A stretch of 64,000 nucleotides of DNA from Butyricimonas paravirosa. GTDB lineage: Bacteria; Bacteroidota; Bacteroidia; Bacteroidales; Marinifilaceae. The stretch lies in contig NZ_CP043839.1 in assembly GCF_032878955.1 (NCBI RefSeq), forward strand, positions 1,612,001 to 1,676,000, written 5' to 3'. Positions within the stretch are counted from its first letter, which is position 1. Every line of letters begins with the position of its first letter. Positions 9,146-18,129 of this stretch are shown piece after piece. The notes beneath the pieces are model-generated. The model searched no databases, was not told the DNA's origin, and saw only the letters and a program-made list of their open reading frames with translations. Both the position numbers and the translations under genes were made by a program.

Positions 9146-9165
9146 GAACTGCAAAATCCAATTTA

Positions 9166-9477
9166 TTACTTTTGAGAAGTAATTTCAGCCAATAAAAGAG
9201 TCTTATCAGACTGTTTCTTCACGTTCACGATGATTTTCATTTGTTCAAAGAATCGTTTTATTTTCTCGTCAATACCGGAGACATAAATCATTTTTATACC
9301 GCAGTCCACTAACCACTGGATAAAATAATTCATATTCCGATTTTTCACTTCACTATTCTTTATAGAAACGACTTTATCATCTTCTGTCGTAATTGTAGAT
9401 ACTTTAATCGCCTTTTTCCCGATGTTTTCACCGAGGTGGCAGAGTTGGTTATCTTCAAAAAACAAAGCTGCTTTCAT
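9166..9477 (-). CDS. Small NifX/NifB-C-terminal-like protein
   Basis: A 103-residue cytoplasmic protein. Its layout resembles the dinitrogenase iron-molybdenum cofactor (NifX/NafY) fold: a strand start KAALFFEDNQLCHLGENIGKKA, a central helix NYFIQWLVDCGIKMIYVSG with the family-like 'GI..IYVSGID', then a C-terminal strand. In non-fixing anaerobes such proteins are of unknown role and may handle metal clusters. Identification rests on pattern and predicted fold, so it is moderate. The gene is monocistronic with a strong terminator just downstream. Confidence 0.6.
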   Translation of the reverse strand: MKAALFFEDNQLCHLGENIGKKAIKVSTITTEDDKVVSIKNSEVKNRNMNYFIQWLVDCGIKMIYVSGIDEKIKRFFEQMKIIVNVKKQSDKTLLLAEITSQK

Positions 9478-9655
9478 AACTTTATTTTAATGGTTTATAT
9501 CATTGTTATCACAAAAATCACACCAGAATTATACGAATGAAGAACAATAAAAGTTTATTTTTATTCTTTAATATATCACGGGTTTTCTAAAGAATTTTCC
9601 CATCTTTGTAAAGATCAGGAAAATAAACACCGACACGATTAATATTTGTAACACG

Positions 9656-10705
9656 ATGAAAGTAATTTATGTCATTCTGACCACGACCGTAGTGTGCTGT
9701 TCATGCAAGAACACGATGCAACAGGAGACTGCATACGAGGGAAAGGATATTTCAGGAATCATCCGGATTTCCATCGATAAGGATACGAAAGTGTCCACGC
9801 TAACTATTGAGACAAACGGGAAATGGGCGCTCTATTCCGGTTCTTCCGTGGATAATATCGATTTTTCAAACCCGATAGCCAAGCACCCGGAACCAGAAGG
9901 ACAAGATTATAACCGAATCACCCTTTCCTCTCTCTCAAGGCGTTATTATCAACTCATTACGGACGAAGGGAAAGCAACCGTCGCGGAAAGACATCTGCCG
10001 ATGGCAGGAGGTTACAACTTCAGAGATCTAGGCGGGATAAAAACAAAAGACGGACGATTTGTCAGGTGGGGAAAAATCTTCCGTTCCGACGATTTACACA
10101 AACTGACAGAAGATGATCTGAATTATTTAGCCAGTATTCCCCTCAAAAGTATCGTGGATTTCAGAGGGGAAGAAGAACAGAAATTTGCCCCGGACAAGTT
10201 ACCCGTGTCAGTAGTAAACGAATTCAAATTGCCCATCGATCCGGGAAACGTGATCTCCTTAATGGGATTGACCGATCTTGACTCGACACAGATGGATAGC
10301 ATCATGATGCGCATGAATATTCTCTTCGTCACGGACAAAGATTTTATCGGATATTATAAAGAATTTTTCAAGCTATTGCAGCAAGAAAAAAATCTCCCCC
10401 TCCTTTTTCACTGTTCTGCCGGGAAAGACCGCACGGGTATGGGAGCTGCTCTGATATTATATGCCTTGGGGGTTGATGAACAAACCATCATGGAAGATTA
10501 CCTCGCCTCTAACGTTTACTTGAGTGATAAATATGCCAAAGAGATCGCCATGAACCCAAACTTGAAATCCGTACTCTCCGTCAAGAAAGAGTTTCTGCAA
10601 GCCGGACTAGACCAGATCAAGACAACACATGGTAGCGTGGAGAAATTCTTGGAGACAACTCTCGAAGTGGATATTCCGGCATTTCGGAAACAATTCCTGT
10701 ACTAA
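9656..10705 (+). CDS. Secreted tyrosine/dual-specificity phosphatase, lipoprotein
   Basis: A 349-residue protein with a short hydrophobic N-terminus ending in a lipobox-like VVCCSC (cysteines 14, 15 and 17), so it is probably anchored in an envelope membrane. The catalytic P-loop HCSAGKDRTG has the nucleophile Cys253 and Arg259 of the CX5R signature. Upstream, GGYNFRDLGGIKTKDG (residues about 118-133) is the usual N-terminal signature of Y_phosphatase3 (PF13350-type) proteins. About 45 nt separate it from the following 5'-nucleotidase-like gene, which has its own -7 box. Both genes encode exported phosphohydrolases, consistent with scavenging or signalling phosphate chemistry outside the inner membrane. 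Confidence 0.88.
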   Translation: MKVIYVILTTTVVCCSCKNTMQQETAYEGKDISGIIRISIDKDTKVSTLTIETNGKWALYSGSSVDNIDFSNPIAKHPEPEGQDYNRITLSSLSRRYYQLITDEGKATVAERHLPMAGGYNFRDLGGIKTKDGRFVRWGKIFRSDDLHKLTEDDLNYLASIPLKSIVDFRGEEEQKFAPDKLPVSVVNEFKLPIDPGNVISLMGLTDLDSTQMDSIMMRMNILFVTDKDFIGYYKEFFKLLQQEKNLPLLFHCSAGKDRTGMGAALILYALGVDEQTIMEDYLASNVYLSDKYAKEIAMNPNLKSVLSVKKEFLQAGLDQIKTTHGSVEKFLETTLEVDIPAFRKQFLY

Positions 10706-10722
10706 GAATTCCACTTTTAAAT

Positions 10723-10730
10723 TATCTTTG
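10723..10730 (+). promoter_or_regulatory. -7 box upstream of the 5'-nucleotidase-like gene
   Basis: TATCTTTG lies in the 45-nt gap between the phosphatase and the metallophosphoesterase, 20 nt before the latter's ATG. Confidence 0.5.
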
Positions 10731-10750
10731 TCGCTTGAAAATACAATGAT

Positions 10751-12220
10751 ATGAATCACGATTATTTCAAGCTACATATTTCCGTGCTTTCAAAATTGCA
10801 CGTGTGCATGGTCTTATCATGGATCATATTACTCTTCGGTTGTCAGAATACAGGGGAAAAAGAGATCGTGATCATATCCACCAATGATATACACGGGAGA
10901 ATCGAACAATTCCCAAAACTGGCCACTTTCGTGGAACAAATAAAGGCAAAACATCCAAACGTGATTCTAGTGGATGCCGGGGATCGATTCACGGGGAACC
11001 CGTACGTGGACCATGCAAAAGAAAAGGGACTACCTGTTATCTCATTAATGAACGACCTAGGTTACGAGGTCGGAACGCTAGGAAATCACGAGTTCGATTT
11101 CGGACAAAAAACTCTTCGGGCCAGAATAAACGACGCAACCTTCCCGATCGTCTGCGCTAACATCAATTCCTCCCGGGGAGAACTCGACAGTATCCCTCCT
11201 TATTATATTATCAAGAAAGACGGTATTAGACTCGGTTTTCTAGGCCTTGTACAAACGGGGGCTGACCATATACCAAGCGTCAACCCGGAACAATTGAAGG
11301 ACATCACTTTCGACCATTATCTCGATAAGGTAGCGGATTACAGGTCACTAAAGCAACAATGTGACGTACTAATCGGTCTCACGCACCTTGGGGTTGACGA
11401 GGACTCCACCCTAGCCACACGAATGCCGGAACTGGATATAATCATCGGGGGACATTCCCATACCCTCTTAAAAACCCCGAAAGAAGTAAATAATGTCATG
11501 ATCGGTCAAACAGGCCTCAAATTGCAATATGCCGGTCTGACCATATTAAAATTCAAACAAGGCAAGCTCTCGGAACGCTCTTACCAATCCTGCTTGATTG
11601 ACACGATTACACGGATTGATTCTTCCATGACACAAAAAGTTAAATATTTCATTGATCAACCCAAGTTTAAAGAAGTGATCGGGGCAACCTCTCTCCCATT
11701 CAAATCTCAAGAGAGCATCGGAAACATCGTGACAGATGCAATGACACACTCAACGGCATCCGATTTTGCCTTTTACAATCAAGGCGGCATTCGTCTTTCC
11801 GAACTTCCCCAAGGAAACATCACACTAGAAACCATTCTCTCCATAGAACCTTTCGGTAACCATATTGTCATTCACGAATTGTCTTTGAGCGATATAAAAA
11901 CATTAATACTCAATCATTTCAATCAAGAAGACCGCATAATAGACCTGTATGTATCACCCGGAAGTTACACGATTGTCCAAGACGAACAAGGAAAAGGAAC
12001 AGATGTCATTTTTAAAGACCGTAACGGCAGACCACTCGTCAAGAAAGCCACGTATAAAGTTGCATTAAATAACTATGTAAGTGTCGAATATGACTTCCCA
12101 GGTAAAGGGAAAGGGCTACACACAGACATTTCAGTAGTAAATGCCATGATTGATTTCATCCGGACAAACACACCTCTCTCCCCGACAGACAAACGCACTT
12201 ATCTATCATCAGTTAAATAA
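10751..12220 (+). CDS. UshA/5'-nucleotidase-like metallophosphoesterase lipoprotein
   Basis: A 489-residue exported two-domain hydrolase. A hydrophobic N-terminus ends at LLFGC (Cys31), a likely lipidation site. The calcineurin-like metallophosphoesterase domain has the expected metal-ligand motifs in order: NDIHGR, DAGDRFTG, GNHEFDFG, and IIGGHSH. The C-terminal half is the 5_nucleotid_C domain (FAFYNQGGIRLSELPQG, plus the substrate-stacking region). UshA-type enzymes release phosphate from nucleotides or UDP-sugars in the periplasm. The substrate is not fixed by sequence, and 2',3'-cyclic phosphodiesterase activity is also possible. Confidence 0.9.
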   Translation: MNHDYFKLHISVLSKLHVCMVLSWIILLFGCQNTGEKEIVIISTNDIHGRIEQFPKLATFVEQIKAKHPNVILVDAGDRFTGNPYVDHAKEKGLPVISLMNDLGYEVGTLGNHEFDFGQKTLRARINDATFPIVCANINSSRGELDSIPPYYIIKKDGIRLGFLGLVQTGADHIPSVNPEQLKDITFDHYLDKVADYRSLKQQCDVLIGLTHLGVDEDSTLATRMPELDIIIGGHSHTLLKTPKEVNNVMIGQTGLKLQYAGLTILKFKQGKLSERSYQSCLIDTITRIDSSMTQKVKYFIDQPKFKEVIGATSLPFKSQESIGNIVTDAMTHSTASDFAFYNQGGIRLSELPQGNITLETILSIEPFGNHIVIHELSLSDIKTLILNHFNQEDRIIDLYVSPGSYTIVQDEQGKGTDVIFKDRNGRPLVKKATYKVALNNYVSVEYDFPGKGKGLHTDISVVNAMIDFIRTNTPLSPTDKRTYLSSVK

Positions 12221-12528
12221 CACAATCGCAAGGTAGGCCTCACACGGTGCAGGAGTTAAACATTTTCCTCTATTTTAAAAAACGTTCATTTATTGATCTC
12301 AAATGTAGTAAAAATATTGAATGTTCAAAAAACAATGTTCATTTTTAATATATACTGATTGTCAGTAATCTGCATTAAAGGACTTGTGTTTAGATAATTA
12401 TCCGGCATCCTTTTTTTAATGTATCATTTATTGAACGTTTTATGATATTACAACAAATGTTGTAATGCCATTTACCTGTATGGATTGAGTGATATTTCCC
12501 CGGGCGGGAAGTGCGATAAAATCTTGGA
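12221..12528. promoter_or_regulatory. Regulatory region before the ECF sigma operon
   Basis: A 308-bp AT-rich gap with several symmetric elements. AAAACGTTCA (12279-12288) is inversely repeated as TGAACGTTTT (12432-12441). Two more GTTCA motifs lie at 12317-12328 (TTGAA-TG-TTCAA) and 12334-12342. A 20-bp near-palindrome, ATTACAACAA with ATGTTGTAAT, occupies 12447-12466, about 63 bp before the sigma gene. This density of operator-like sites fits tight control of the downstream block. The binding protein is unknown. Confidence 0.5.
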
Positions 12529-13074
12529 ATGGGCGAGAAAGAGATGATAAAAGCGATACTTGAAGGTGACCAGAAAGCCTTTAAGTTATTGGTTGACACC
12601 TATCAGGTGATGGTTGTCAACACTTGTCATGCTTTCATACACGATCGGGATGAGGCGGAAGACATTGCCCAGGACGTGTTTATCCAAGTCTTCGAATCTT
12701 TAGGTAAATTCCGGTTTGAAAGTAAATTATCCACGTGGCTATACCGGATAGCAGTGAACAGGTCTATTAATCACTGCAAATCCCCCAGAGGGCGGGCCAT
12801 AAAAGTCGATATAGAATCATGGAAACAACAAGAGGTGGCACAATCGGTTGAAATGCCACAACAACAGTTATTGGAAGAACAGGAACAACTGGAATTATTA
12901 CACCGGGCTATCGACCGACTTCCTGAAAATCAACGCACGGCGCTAATTTTAAACAAGTATGAAGAACTTTCATACAAGGAAATTGCAGAGGTCATGGGGA
13001 TTACTCTCTCTTCCGTGGAATCGCTTCTTTTCCGTGCGAAAAATAATCTTGAGAAAATATTCAACACGAAATAA
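12529..13074 (+). CDS. ECF-type RNA polymerase sigma factor
   Basis: A 181-residue sigma-70 family protein of the extracytoplasmic-function type. Region 2 is at residues about 20-90 (DRDEAEDIAQDVFIQVFESLGKFRFESKLSTWLYRIAVN). Region 4 is at about 120-175 (LPENQRTALILNKYEELSYKEIAEVMGITLSSVESLLFRAK). It heads a block of seven same-strand genes running to 21.7 kb, with gaps of 11 to 71 nt. The next two gene products are a Spy-like periplasmic protein and a small membrane protein. This is the layout of CnrYXH-type metal-responsive sigma systems, although an orthodox anti-sigma factor is not recognisable. Confidence 0.92.
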   Translation: MGEKEMIKAILEGDQKAFKLLVDTYQVMVVNTCHAFIHDRDEAEDIAQDVFIQVFESLGKFRFESKLSTWLYRIAVNRSINHCKSPRGRAIKVDIESWKQQEVAQSVEMPQQQLLEEQEQLELLHRAIDRLPENQRTALILNKYEELSYKEIAEVMGITLSSVESLLFRAKNNLEKIFNTK

Positions 13075-13085
13075 AAGACATTGTC

Positions 13086-13673
13086 ATGAAAAAGATAAAT
13101 AAAAAATATTTGATTTACTGGGTAAACATTATTCTGCTAATGTTGAATACGGCACTCCTCGTATTCTTTTGTTTTACCCCCGAAAAAACAATCTATAAGA
13201 ATGAAGACTCCACCATCTCTAATGAATTCCTTCGCAAAGAATTAGATTTCACGGATGAACAATATAAACTCATTAATGAATTGGATTCAATCGTCTTGAG
13301 AAGGCATCAAACCGTTTTAAAATTACTCTGTCAAAGACGCTATCAGATGTTGAACGAACTGGCAAAACCCAACCCTTCCTTGGAAGAGCTGAACAAAATT
13401 GCCACATCCGTGGGGCATTTGCATAAAGCATTGAAGACACAAACGGCCCGACATTTACTCAATATAAAAAAGGTATGCACCCCGGAGCAATCAAAAAAAC
13501 TCGAAAAAATGTTCATCGATTTATTGGAGATCAACAAACATTGTGCGGAATGTGCAGAAAAATGCACGGATCAAGAAAAATGTAAAAGATGCCCTAAGTT
13601 TCACCACTACAAGAACATAGAATCCGATTCTCTAGAAATAAACAGGGATTCTACAAAAAATATCACAAAATAA
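13086..13673 (+). CDS. Spy/CpxP-like periplasmic metal sensor with Cys-rich tail
   Basis: A 195-residue protein anchored by one N-terminal membrane helix (residues about 8-30), with the rest predicted periplasmic. The middle is a helical Spy/CpxP/CnrX-type region with the typical pattern 'LDFTDEQYKLINELDSI' and later 'CTPEQSKKLEKMFIDLL'. The C-terminal tail (about residues 150-175) has six cysteines and two adjacent histidines: HCAECAEKCTDQEKCKRC, then HH. This looks like a metal-binding module. In CnrX/ZraP-type proteins such domains sense or buffer metal ions or misfolded protein. Its position 11 nt after the ECF sigma gene suggests it feeds envelope status to that sigma factor. Confidence 0.75.
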   Translation: MKKINKKYLIYWVNIILLMLNTALLVFFCFTPEKTIYKNEDSTISNEFLRKELDFTDEQYKLINELDSIVLRRHQTVLKLLCQRRYQMLNELAKPNPSLEELNKIATSVGHLHKALKTQTARHLLNIKKVCTPEQSKKLEKMFIDLLEINKHCAECAEKCTDQEKCKRCPKFHHYKNIESDSLEINRDSTKNITK

Positions 13674-13744
13674 TGAAAAAAAGTATCTTGCCAGCGCAAG
13701 TTTTTAAAATGAAGTCTGTCATATAACCAAAGAGAGAGAAAATC

Positions 13745-14038
13745 ATGAAAGTTGAAGAGATCATCGAGAAGGACAAGGTAAGGGAAGTACGTGAAGACTT
13801 TTATAACGGGATCATGGAAAAGATGGCCCGGAATAAAATGGATGATGCCGGTCCCGTGATCCGCAAAAGACACCTAGGCATGAGCATTGCCGCGGGAATT
13901 GCACTAGGCATTCTGGTGGGCAGTATACACCACCACATGCACAAGACCGATCGGCAAGTGGCGATGCAGGAGTGGCTAGGAAAGTATAATATTAACGACA
14001 CTAAACTTGAATGTATTGAGGACAGACTTTTTAATTAA
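13745..14038 (+). CDS. Small His-rich single-pass membrane protein, possible anti-sigma
   Basis: A 97-residue protein I cannot place in a named family. It has a charged N-terminal cytoplasmic part (about 45 residues), one membrane helix (GMSIAAGIALGILVG, about residues 47-62) and a short outer part beginning SIHHHMHK. A cytosolic helix, one transmembrane segment and a short outer tail, encoded two genes after an ECF sigma gene, are compatible with a reduced anti-sigma factor. The His cluster just outside the membrane might bind metal. A generic operon-associated peptide is the alternative. Confidence 0.6.
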   Translation: MKVEEIIEKDKVREVREDFYNGIMEKMARNKMDDAGPVIRKRHLGMSIAAGIALGILVGSIHHHMHKTDRQVAMQEWLGKYNINDTKLECIEDRLFN

Positions 14039-14065
14039 AAACAGCTAAACCTACAAGATCTTACT

Positions 14066-16903
14066 ATGAGTTTGAAAAAATTGTTTTTTTTAAGCACGGT
14101 TATCTTTTTGATCGGGCATATGAACCTGTTTGCCCAATCTGAAAAGGTCAACCTATCCGGAACGATACAAGACGCAAAATCCGGTGAAACACTACCCTTC
14201 GTCGTGGTCAATATCAAGGACTTAAACCTATGGACCACGTCTGACATTAACGGAAAGTTTTCTTTTAAAGACGTAAAAAAAGGCGAATATACCTTAACGG
14301 CATCCTGTCTCGGTTACAAAGATTATGAAATGAAAATTAATCTGAGTAAAAATATTGAAAAATACATCCTAAAATTAGAGGAACAAACCCTGGCATTGAA
14401 AGAAGTCACCGTGACCGCAACAGCCGGAAACAAACTCAACAGTTCTTCCTCTATAAAAAAAGCGGCGTTAGAACACGTGCAAGCTTCCAGCATCGTGGAC
14501 GTGATGCAATTGTTACCCGGATCGCTGACCGTCAATCCAAACTTGAACGACATCTCGAAACTGACTATCCGTGACGTCACGGGGAAAGACGCCACCAATG
14601 CTTTCGGGACTGCCGTGATCGTTGACGGGGCACGAATGTCAAATGACGCCAATATGCAAATGGCCTCCACCGCCTTGTCAACCCAAGGAATAAGCACATC
14701 AGCCGGAACCGGTATCGACGCCCGCCAGATAGCTGTCGATAACATCGAGTCTATCGAGGTAATCCGGGGAATCGCTTCTGCCGAATACGGGGACTTGAAC
14801 TCGGGAGCCGTGATCGTCAAAACAAAGGCAGGAAAATCACCTTTGGAGGTTCGTTTCAAGACAGACCCGAAAATCAAACAGGTCTATGCCGGTAAAGGTT
14901 TTGCCTTAGGAGAAAATAAAGGATTTCTAAATATTGACGCTGATTACGTGCAATCGCAGAATGACATTCGTACCCCGGCAAAGTCTTACAACCGATTGAC
15001 CGCCCAAATCGGTTACTCCAACGTGTTCAACCCGCAGGGAAGAGCCTTTAGCCTAAACGCTAAATTTAAAGGTTTGACCACCTTGGACAAACAAAAAAGT
15101 GACCCGGACAAGCAATCCGAAGAAAAGACAAAAGTCGAGAATCAGGAAATCAGCTTGAATATATACGGTAACTGGATGATAAACAAGGCGTGGCTAACCA
15201 GTCTGAAATACACCGTGGCCGGTTCCTTGGGAAAACAATATAACTGGGACCACGAACAACATACAACCGTCGGGGCCGCCAACACGAATTCCATGGAATC
15301 CGGGGAACACGTGGCAGGATTCCTCCCCTACGAATATTATAGTGATTTGAAGATCGAGGGAAAACCCGTTTACGCACAAGCTAAGTTAACGGCCAATATC
15401 TCCGGGAAATACGGAATTTTCTACAATAATTTCATGCTAGGTGGCGAGTGGAGTACGAAAGGAAATGAAGGAAAAGGGAAGAGTTTCGACCCGAACAACC
15501 CACCGACCCAGAGCATACGTCCCCGCTCGTTCAAAGACATTCCCTACATCAATGAATACAGCGGCTTCGTCGAGGACAAAGTAAAAATCGAAATGGGCAA
15601 AAGATCATTAGAACTTTCTGCCGGAAGCCGATTCACCAAGATTGACACGAAAGGAGCTGATTTTGATGTAATCGTGGACCCTCGTTTTAACGCTCGACTG
15701 ACATTATTTGAGAATCGCTGGAACAAGAAAGGTTGGCAAAACCTGAGTATTCGTGCCGGATGGGGGATCCAGCATAAAATGCCGACACTTGCTTACTTGT
15801 ACCCGGACCCGGCCTATATCGACAAAGCCAGTTTCTCGTTCAAAGATGATGCCAACAATTACAAATTGGCCGTGATTACCACCAATGTTTTCGAAACAGA
15901 CAACGACCGTCTGAAAATTCCGAAAAGTAACAACTTCGAGATCGGCGTGGACTTCAAGGTTCTCAGCGTCAATGCCAGCCTAGCCTACTTCAAGGAAAAA
16001 CTGACGAATGGATATAACCAAGCCGGTTATGCCGTTCCCTATCAATATAGAGAATACAATTACAGTTCCAGCCTAACCCACCCGGAATACGTGAACGGGG
16101 AAGTCGTGGAAAACGGAACCCCCGTGGGTTACCGTACCTTACAAACATTCGGAGTTTTCCAACGCCCGGATAACGGGATTACGACCGATAAATGGGGTAT
16201 CGAATACTCCCTTGATTTCGGAAAGATCGACGTGATCAAAACATCAATTCTCGTGGACGGAGCATTTTTCCACACCAAAACATTCGACAATAGTCTCAAG
16301 ATGAGTTATGAAACCCGATATATAAATAATGAACCTTATCCCTATGTCGGCCTATACGTGGGTGGGAACAACGTCGGAAACGGGAATCTCTATCAACGTT
16401 TGAACACGAACTTACGCCTCGTGACCCACATTCCCCAATTACGTCTCGTTTTCACGTTAGGAGCCCAATGCGTGTGGATGGATAAATCGAAAGCCTTATC
16501 CAAATACCAGGGCCAATGTCTGGCTTACATGAAAGACGACGACGGAAATATTGTCGAAGGAAATGTCGAAAAAGACAAAACCTACAACAAGTATATTAAT
16601 CCGGTAGCATACATGGACCGAGAGGGTACAATCCACCCGTTCACGGAAACAGAAGCAAACGATCCGGTATTCCAACACATGATCAAAAGCGGTAAATCCA
16701 CCTATTTCGTGGAAGACTCCCTTGACCCGTACTTCATGTTGAATCTGCGCATGACGAAAGAAATCGGAAGATTTGCCTCTCTTTCTTTCTATGCAAACAA
16801 TTTCACGAACGCCAAACCTTGGAGATATTACAAATCCAGCGGTTCCGACTTTAGAGTAAACAGCGACATCAGCTTTGGTGCCGAAATCAGTCTGAAATTT
16901 TAA
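14066..16903 (+). CDS. TonB-dependent receptor with carboxypeptidase-like N-terminal domain
   Basis: A 945-residue outer-membrane transporter. It has a signal peptide (residues about 1-24, ending NLFAQ), a regulatory-like domain (VNLSGTIQDAKSGETLPFVVVNI, to about residue 110), a plug (SSSIKKAALEHVQASSIVDVM; VIRGIASAEYGDLNSGAVIVKTK) and a 22-strand-type barrel ending in ...FGAEISLKF. It has the shape of siderophore or metal-complex receptors rather than SusC: it lacks the long SusC hallmark loops and is not next to SusD. Gene order (sigma, periplasmic sensor, receptor, lipoprotein, outer-membrane protein, ferredoxin) argues for uptake of a metal or metal complex. Confidence 0.9.
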   Translation: MSLKKLFFLSTVIFLIGHMNLFAQSEKVNLSGTIQDAKSGETLPFVVVNIKDLNLWTTSDINGKFSFKDVKKGEYTLTASCLGYKDYEMKINLSKNIEKYILKLEEQTLALKEVTVTATAGNKLNSSSSIKKAALEHVQASSIVDVMQLLPGSLTVNPNLNDISKLTIRDVTGKDATNAFGTAVIVDGARMSNDANMQMASTALSTQGISTSAGTGIDARQIAVDNIESIEVIRGIASAEYGDLNSGAVIVKTKAGKSPLEVRFKTDPKIKQVYAGKGFALGENKGFLNIDADYVQSQNDIRTPAKSYNRLTAQIGYSNVFNPQGRAFSLNAKFKGLTTLDKQKSDPDKQSEEKTKVENQEISLNIYGNWMINKAWLTSLKYTVAGSLGKQYNWDHEQHTTVGAANTNSMESGEHVAGFLPYEYYSDLKIEGKPVYAQAKLTANISGKYGIFYNNFMLGGEWSTKGNEGKGKSFDPNNPPTQSIRPRSFKDIPYINEYSGFVEDKVKIEMGKRSLELSAGSRFTKIDTKGADFDVIVDPRFNARLTLFENRWNKKGWQNLSIRAGWGIQHKMPTLAYLYPDPAYIDKASFSFKDDANNYKLAVITTNVFETDNDRLKIPKSNNFEIGVDFKVLSVNASLAYFKEKLTNGYNQAGYAVPYQYREYNYSSSLTHPEYVNGEVVENGTPVGYRTLQTFGVFQRPDNGITTDKWGIEYSLDFGKIDVIKTSILVDGAFFHTKTFDNSLKMSYETRYINNEPYPYVGLYVGGNNVGNGNLYQRLNTNLRLVTHIPQLRLVFTLGAQCVWMDKSKALSKYQGQCLAYMKDDDGNIVEGNVEKDKTYNKYINPVAYMDREGTIHPFTETEANDPVFQHMIKSGKSTYFVEDSLDPYFMLNLRMTKEIGRFASLSFYANNFTNAKPWRYYKSSGSDFRVNSDISFGAEISLKF

Positions 16904-16924
16904 CGGATTAAAAAAGGAATAAAG

Positions 16925-18112
16925 ATGAAAACATATCATATACTTACGCTTCTGGTCGTATTCCTTTTCACGGGATGTCTGAAAGAAGAAAAAATGAGTA
17001 TCGGAGCCCTGATCAAGGTGAACATGCCGGAAGGTTTTGAAAATACCAGCCCGGAAGGGATTGATGTGAAATTATACAGTACTACGTCAGGTCTGACCTA
17101 CACGAGCAAATGTGATGCCTCCGGTATCGCCACGTTCAATGTAGAATACGGTTTCTACGAGGCAGTAGCTCAACACCGGGAAAGGGGAGAAAACACCATC
17201 GACATCTTTAACGGGAGAATGGAGCGAATTGTACTGAGTGAAAGAACAAAAGATGGGGATACCTACACGATAAACCTAACTCACGCCAAATTACAGCAAT
17301 TAATCATCAAAGAGATTTACTACGCAGCCTGTAAAAAAGATGACGGAACGAATTACACGAAAGACGCTTACATGTCAATCTACAACAATTCCGACGAAAT
17401 CGCCTACCTGGATAGTCTTTGTATAGGAACCGTAAACCCTGTCACAAGTAGCAGTCCAAGTAACTTCACCAAACCGGACGGAAGTTTATGGGATGAAATT
17501 CCGCTATTCATGATGGCATGGCAATTCCCCGGAACAGGTACAGACTACCCCTTACAACCCGGGGAAGAAACGATTATCGCGCTTAATGCCATCAATCACG
17601 TGGATATCGCCTCGCAATCCGTGGATCTTTCCAAAGCCGATTTTGCATTCTGGGACCCGCTGTTAACAGGAGCATCCGTCCCCGCTCCGGGAGTTGAACC
17701 CTTAAAAATGCTCTGGAGAAATAGTGGCACAGCATTCACGATCAGTTTGACAGGCCCGGCCATGGTGATATTCAAAATTCCGACCACCGTAGCTGAAAGT
17801 GCACAGGCTTACGCCGAAGATCCCGGAAATCTTCAACTGGATCCGGTAAAACCCAACGCCTCTCAAAAATTCCTAATGATTCACAAAGATTGGGTAATCG
17901 ATGGAGTTGAATGCGTGACGAGTGCCAGCAAAGCCAACAAACGAATTCCCAACAATATAGATGCCGGATTCACCTATATACCGACAAGTTACCTGGGCAA
18001 TTCCGTTTGCAGAAAAGTAGATGAAGTTGTCGATGGCAGGACCATATACATGGACTCCAACAATTCCAGCGAGGATTTCGAAGTCGTTCCGAATACATTA
18101 AAAAACAGATAG
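16925..18112 (+). CDS. DUF4876-like surface/periplasmic lipoprotein
   Basis: A 395-residue lipoprotein: the signal peptide ends at FLFTGC (Cys19). The first half has an Ig-like/carboxypeptidase-like beta pattern (IDVKLYSTTSGLTYTSKCDASGIATFNVEYGFYEAVAQ). The second has long beta segments resembling a LamG- or LTD-like fold (YAACKKDDGTNYTKDAYMSIYNNSDEIAYLDSLCIG). It looks like the DUF4876 family, known mainly from Bacteroidota TonB-receptor loci. Its place 21 nt after the receptor suggests a receptor-associated lipoprotein analogous to SusD- or XusB-type partners. This role is inferred. Confidence 0.75.
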   Translation: MKTYHILTLLVVFLFTGCLKEEKMSIGALIKVNMPEGFENTSPEGIDVKLYSTTSGLTYTSKCDASGIATFNVEYGFYEAVAQHRERGENTIDIFNGRMERIVLSERTKDGDTYTINLTHAKLQQLIIKEIYYAACKKDDGTNYTKDAYMSIYNNSDEIAYLDSLCIGTVNPVTSSSPSNFTKPDGSLWDEIPLFMMAWQFPGTGTDYPLQPGEETIIALNAINHVDIASQSVDLSKADFAFWDPLLTGASVPAPGVEPLKMLWRNSGTAFTISLTGPAMVIFKIPTTVAESAQAYAEDPGNLQLDPVKPNASQKFLMIHKDWVIDGVECVTSASKANKRIPNNIDAGFTYIPTSYLGNSVCRKVDEVVDGRTIYMDSNNSSEDFEVVPNTLKNR

Positions 18113-18129
18113 ACAAACTGTATCTAAAA

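Noticed and set aside
16496..16939. 147-codon minus-strand frame inside the TonB receptor gene
   Set aside because: It lies opposite a well-supported gene and has no domain.
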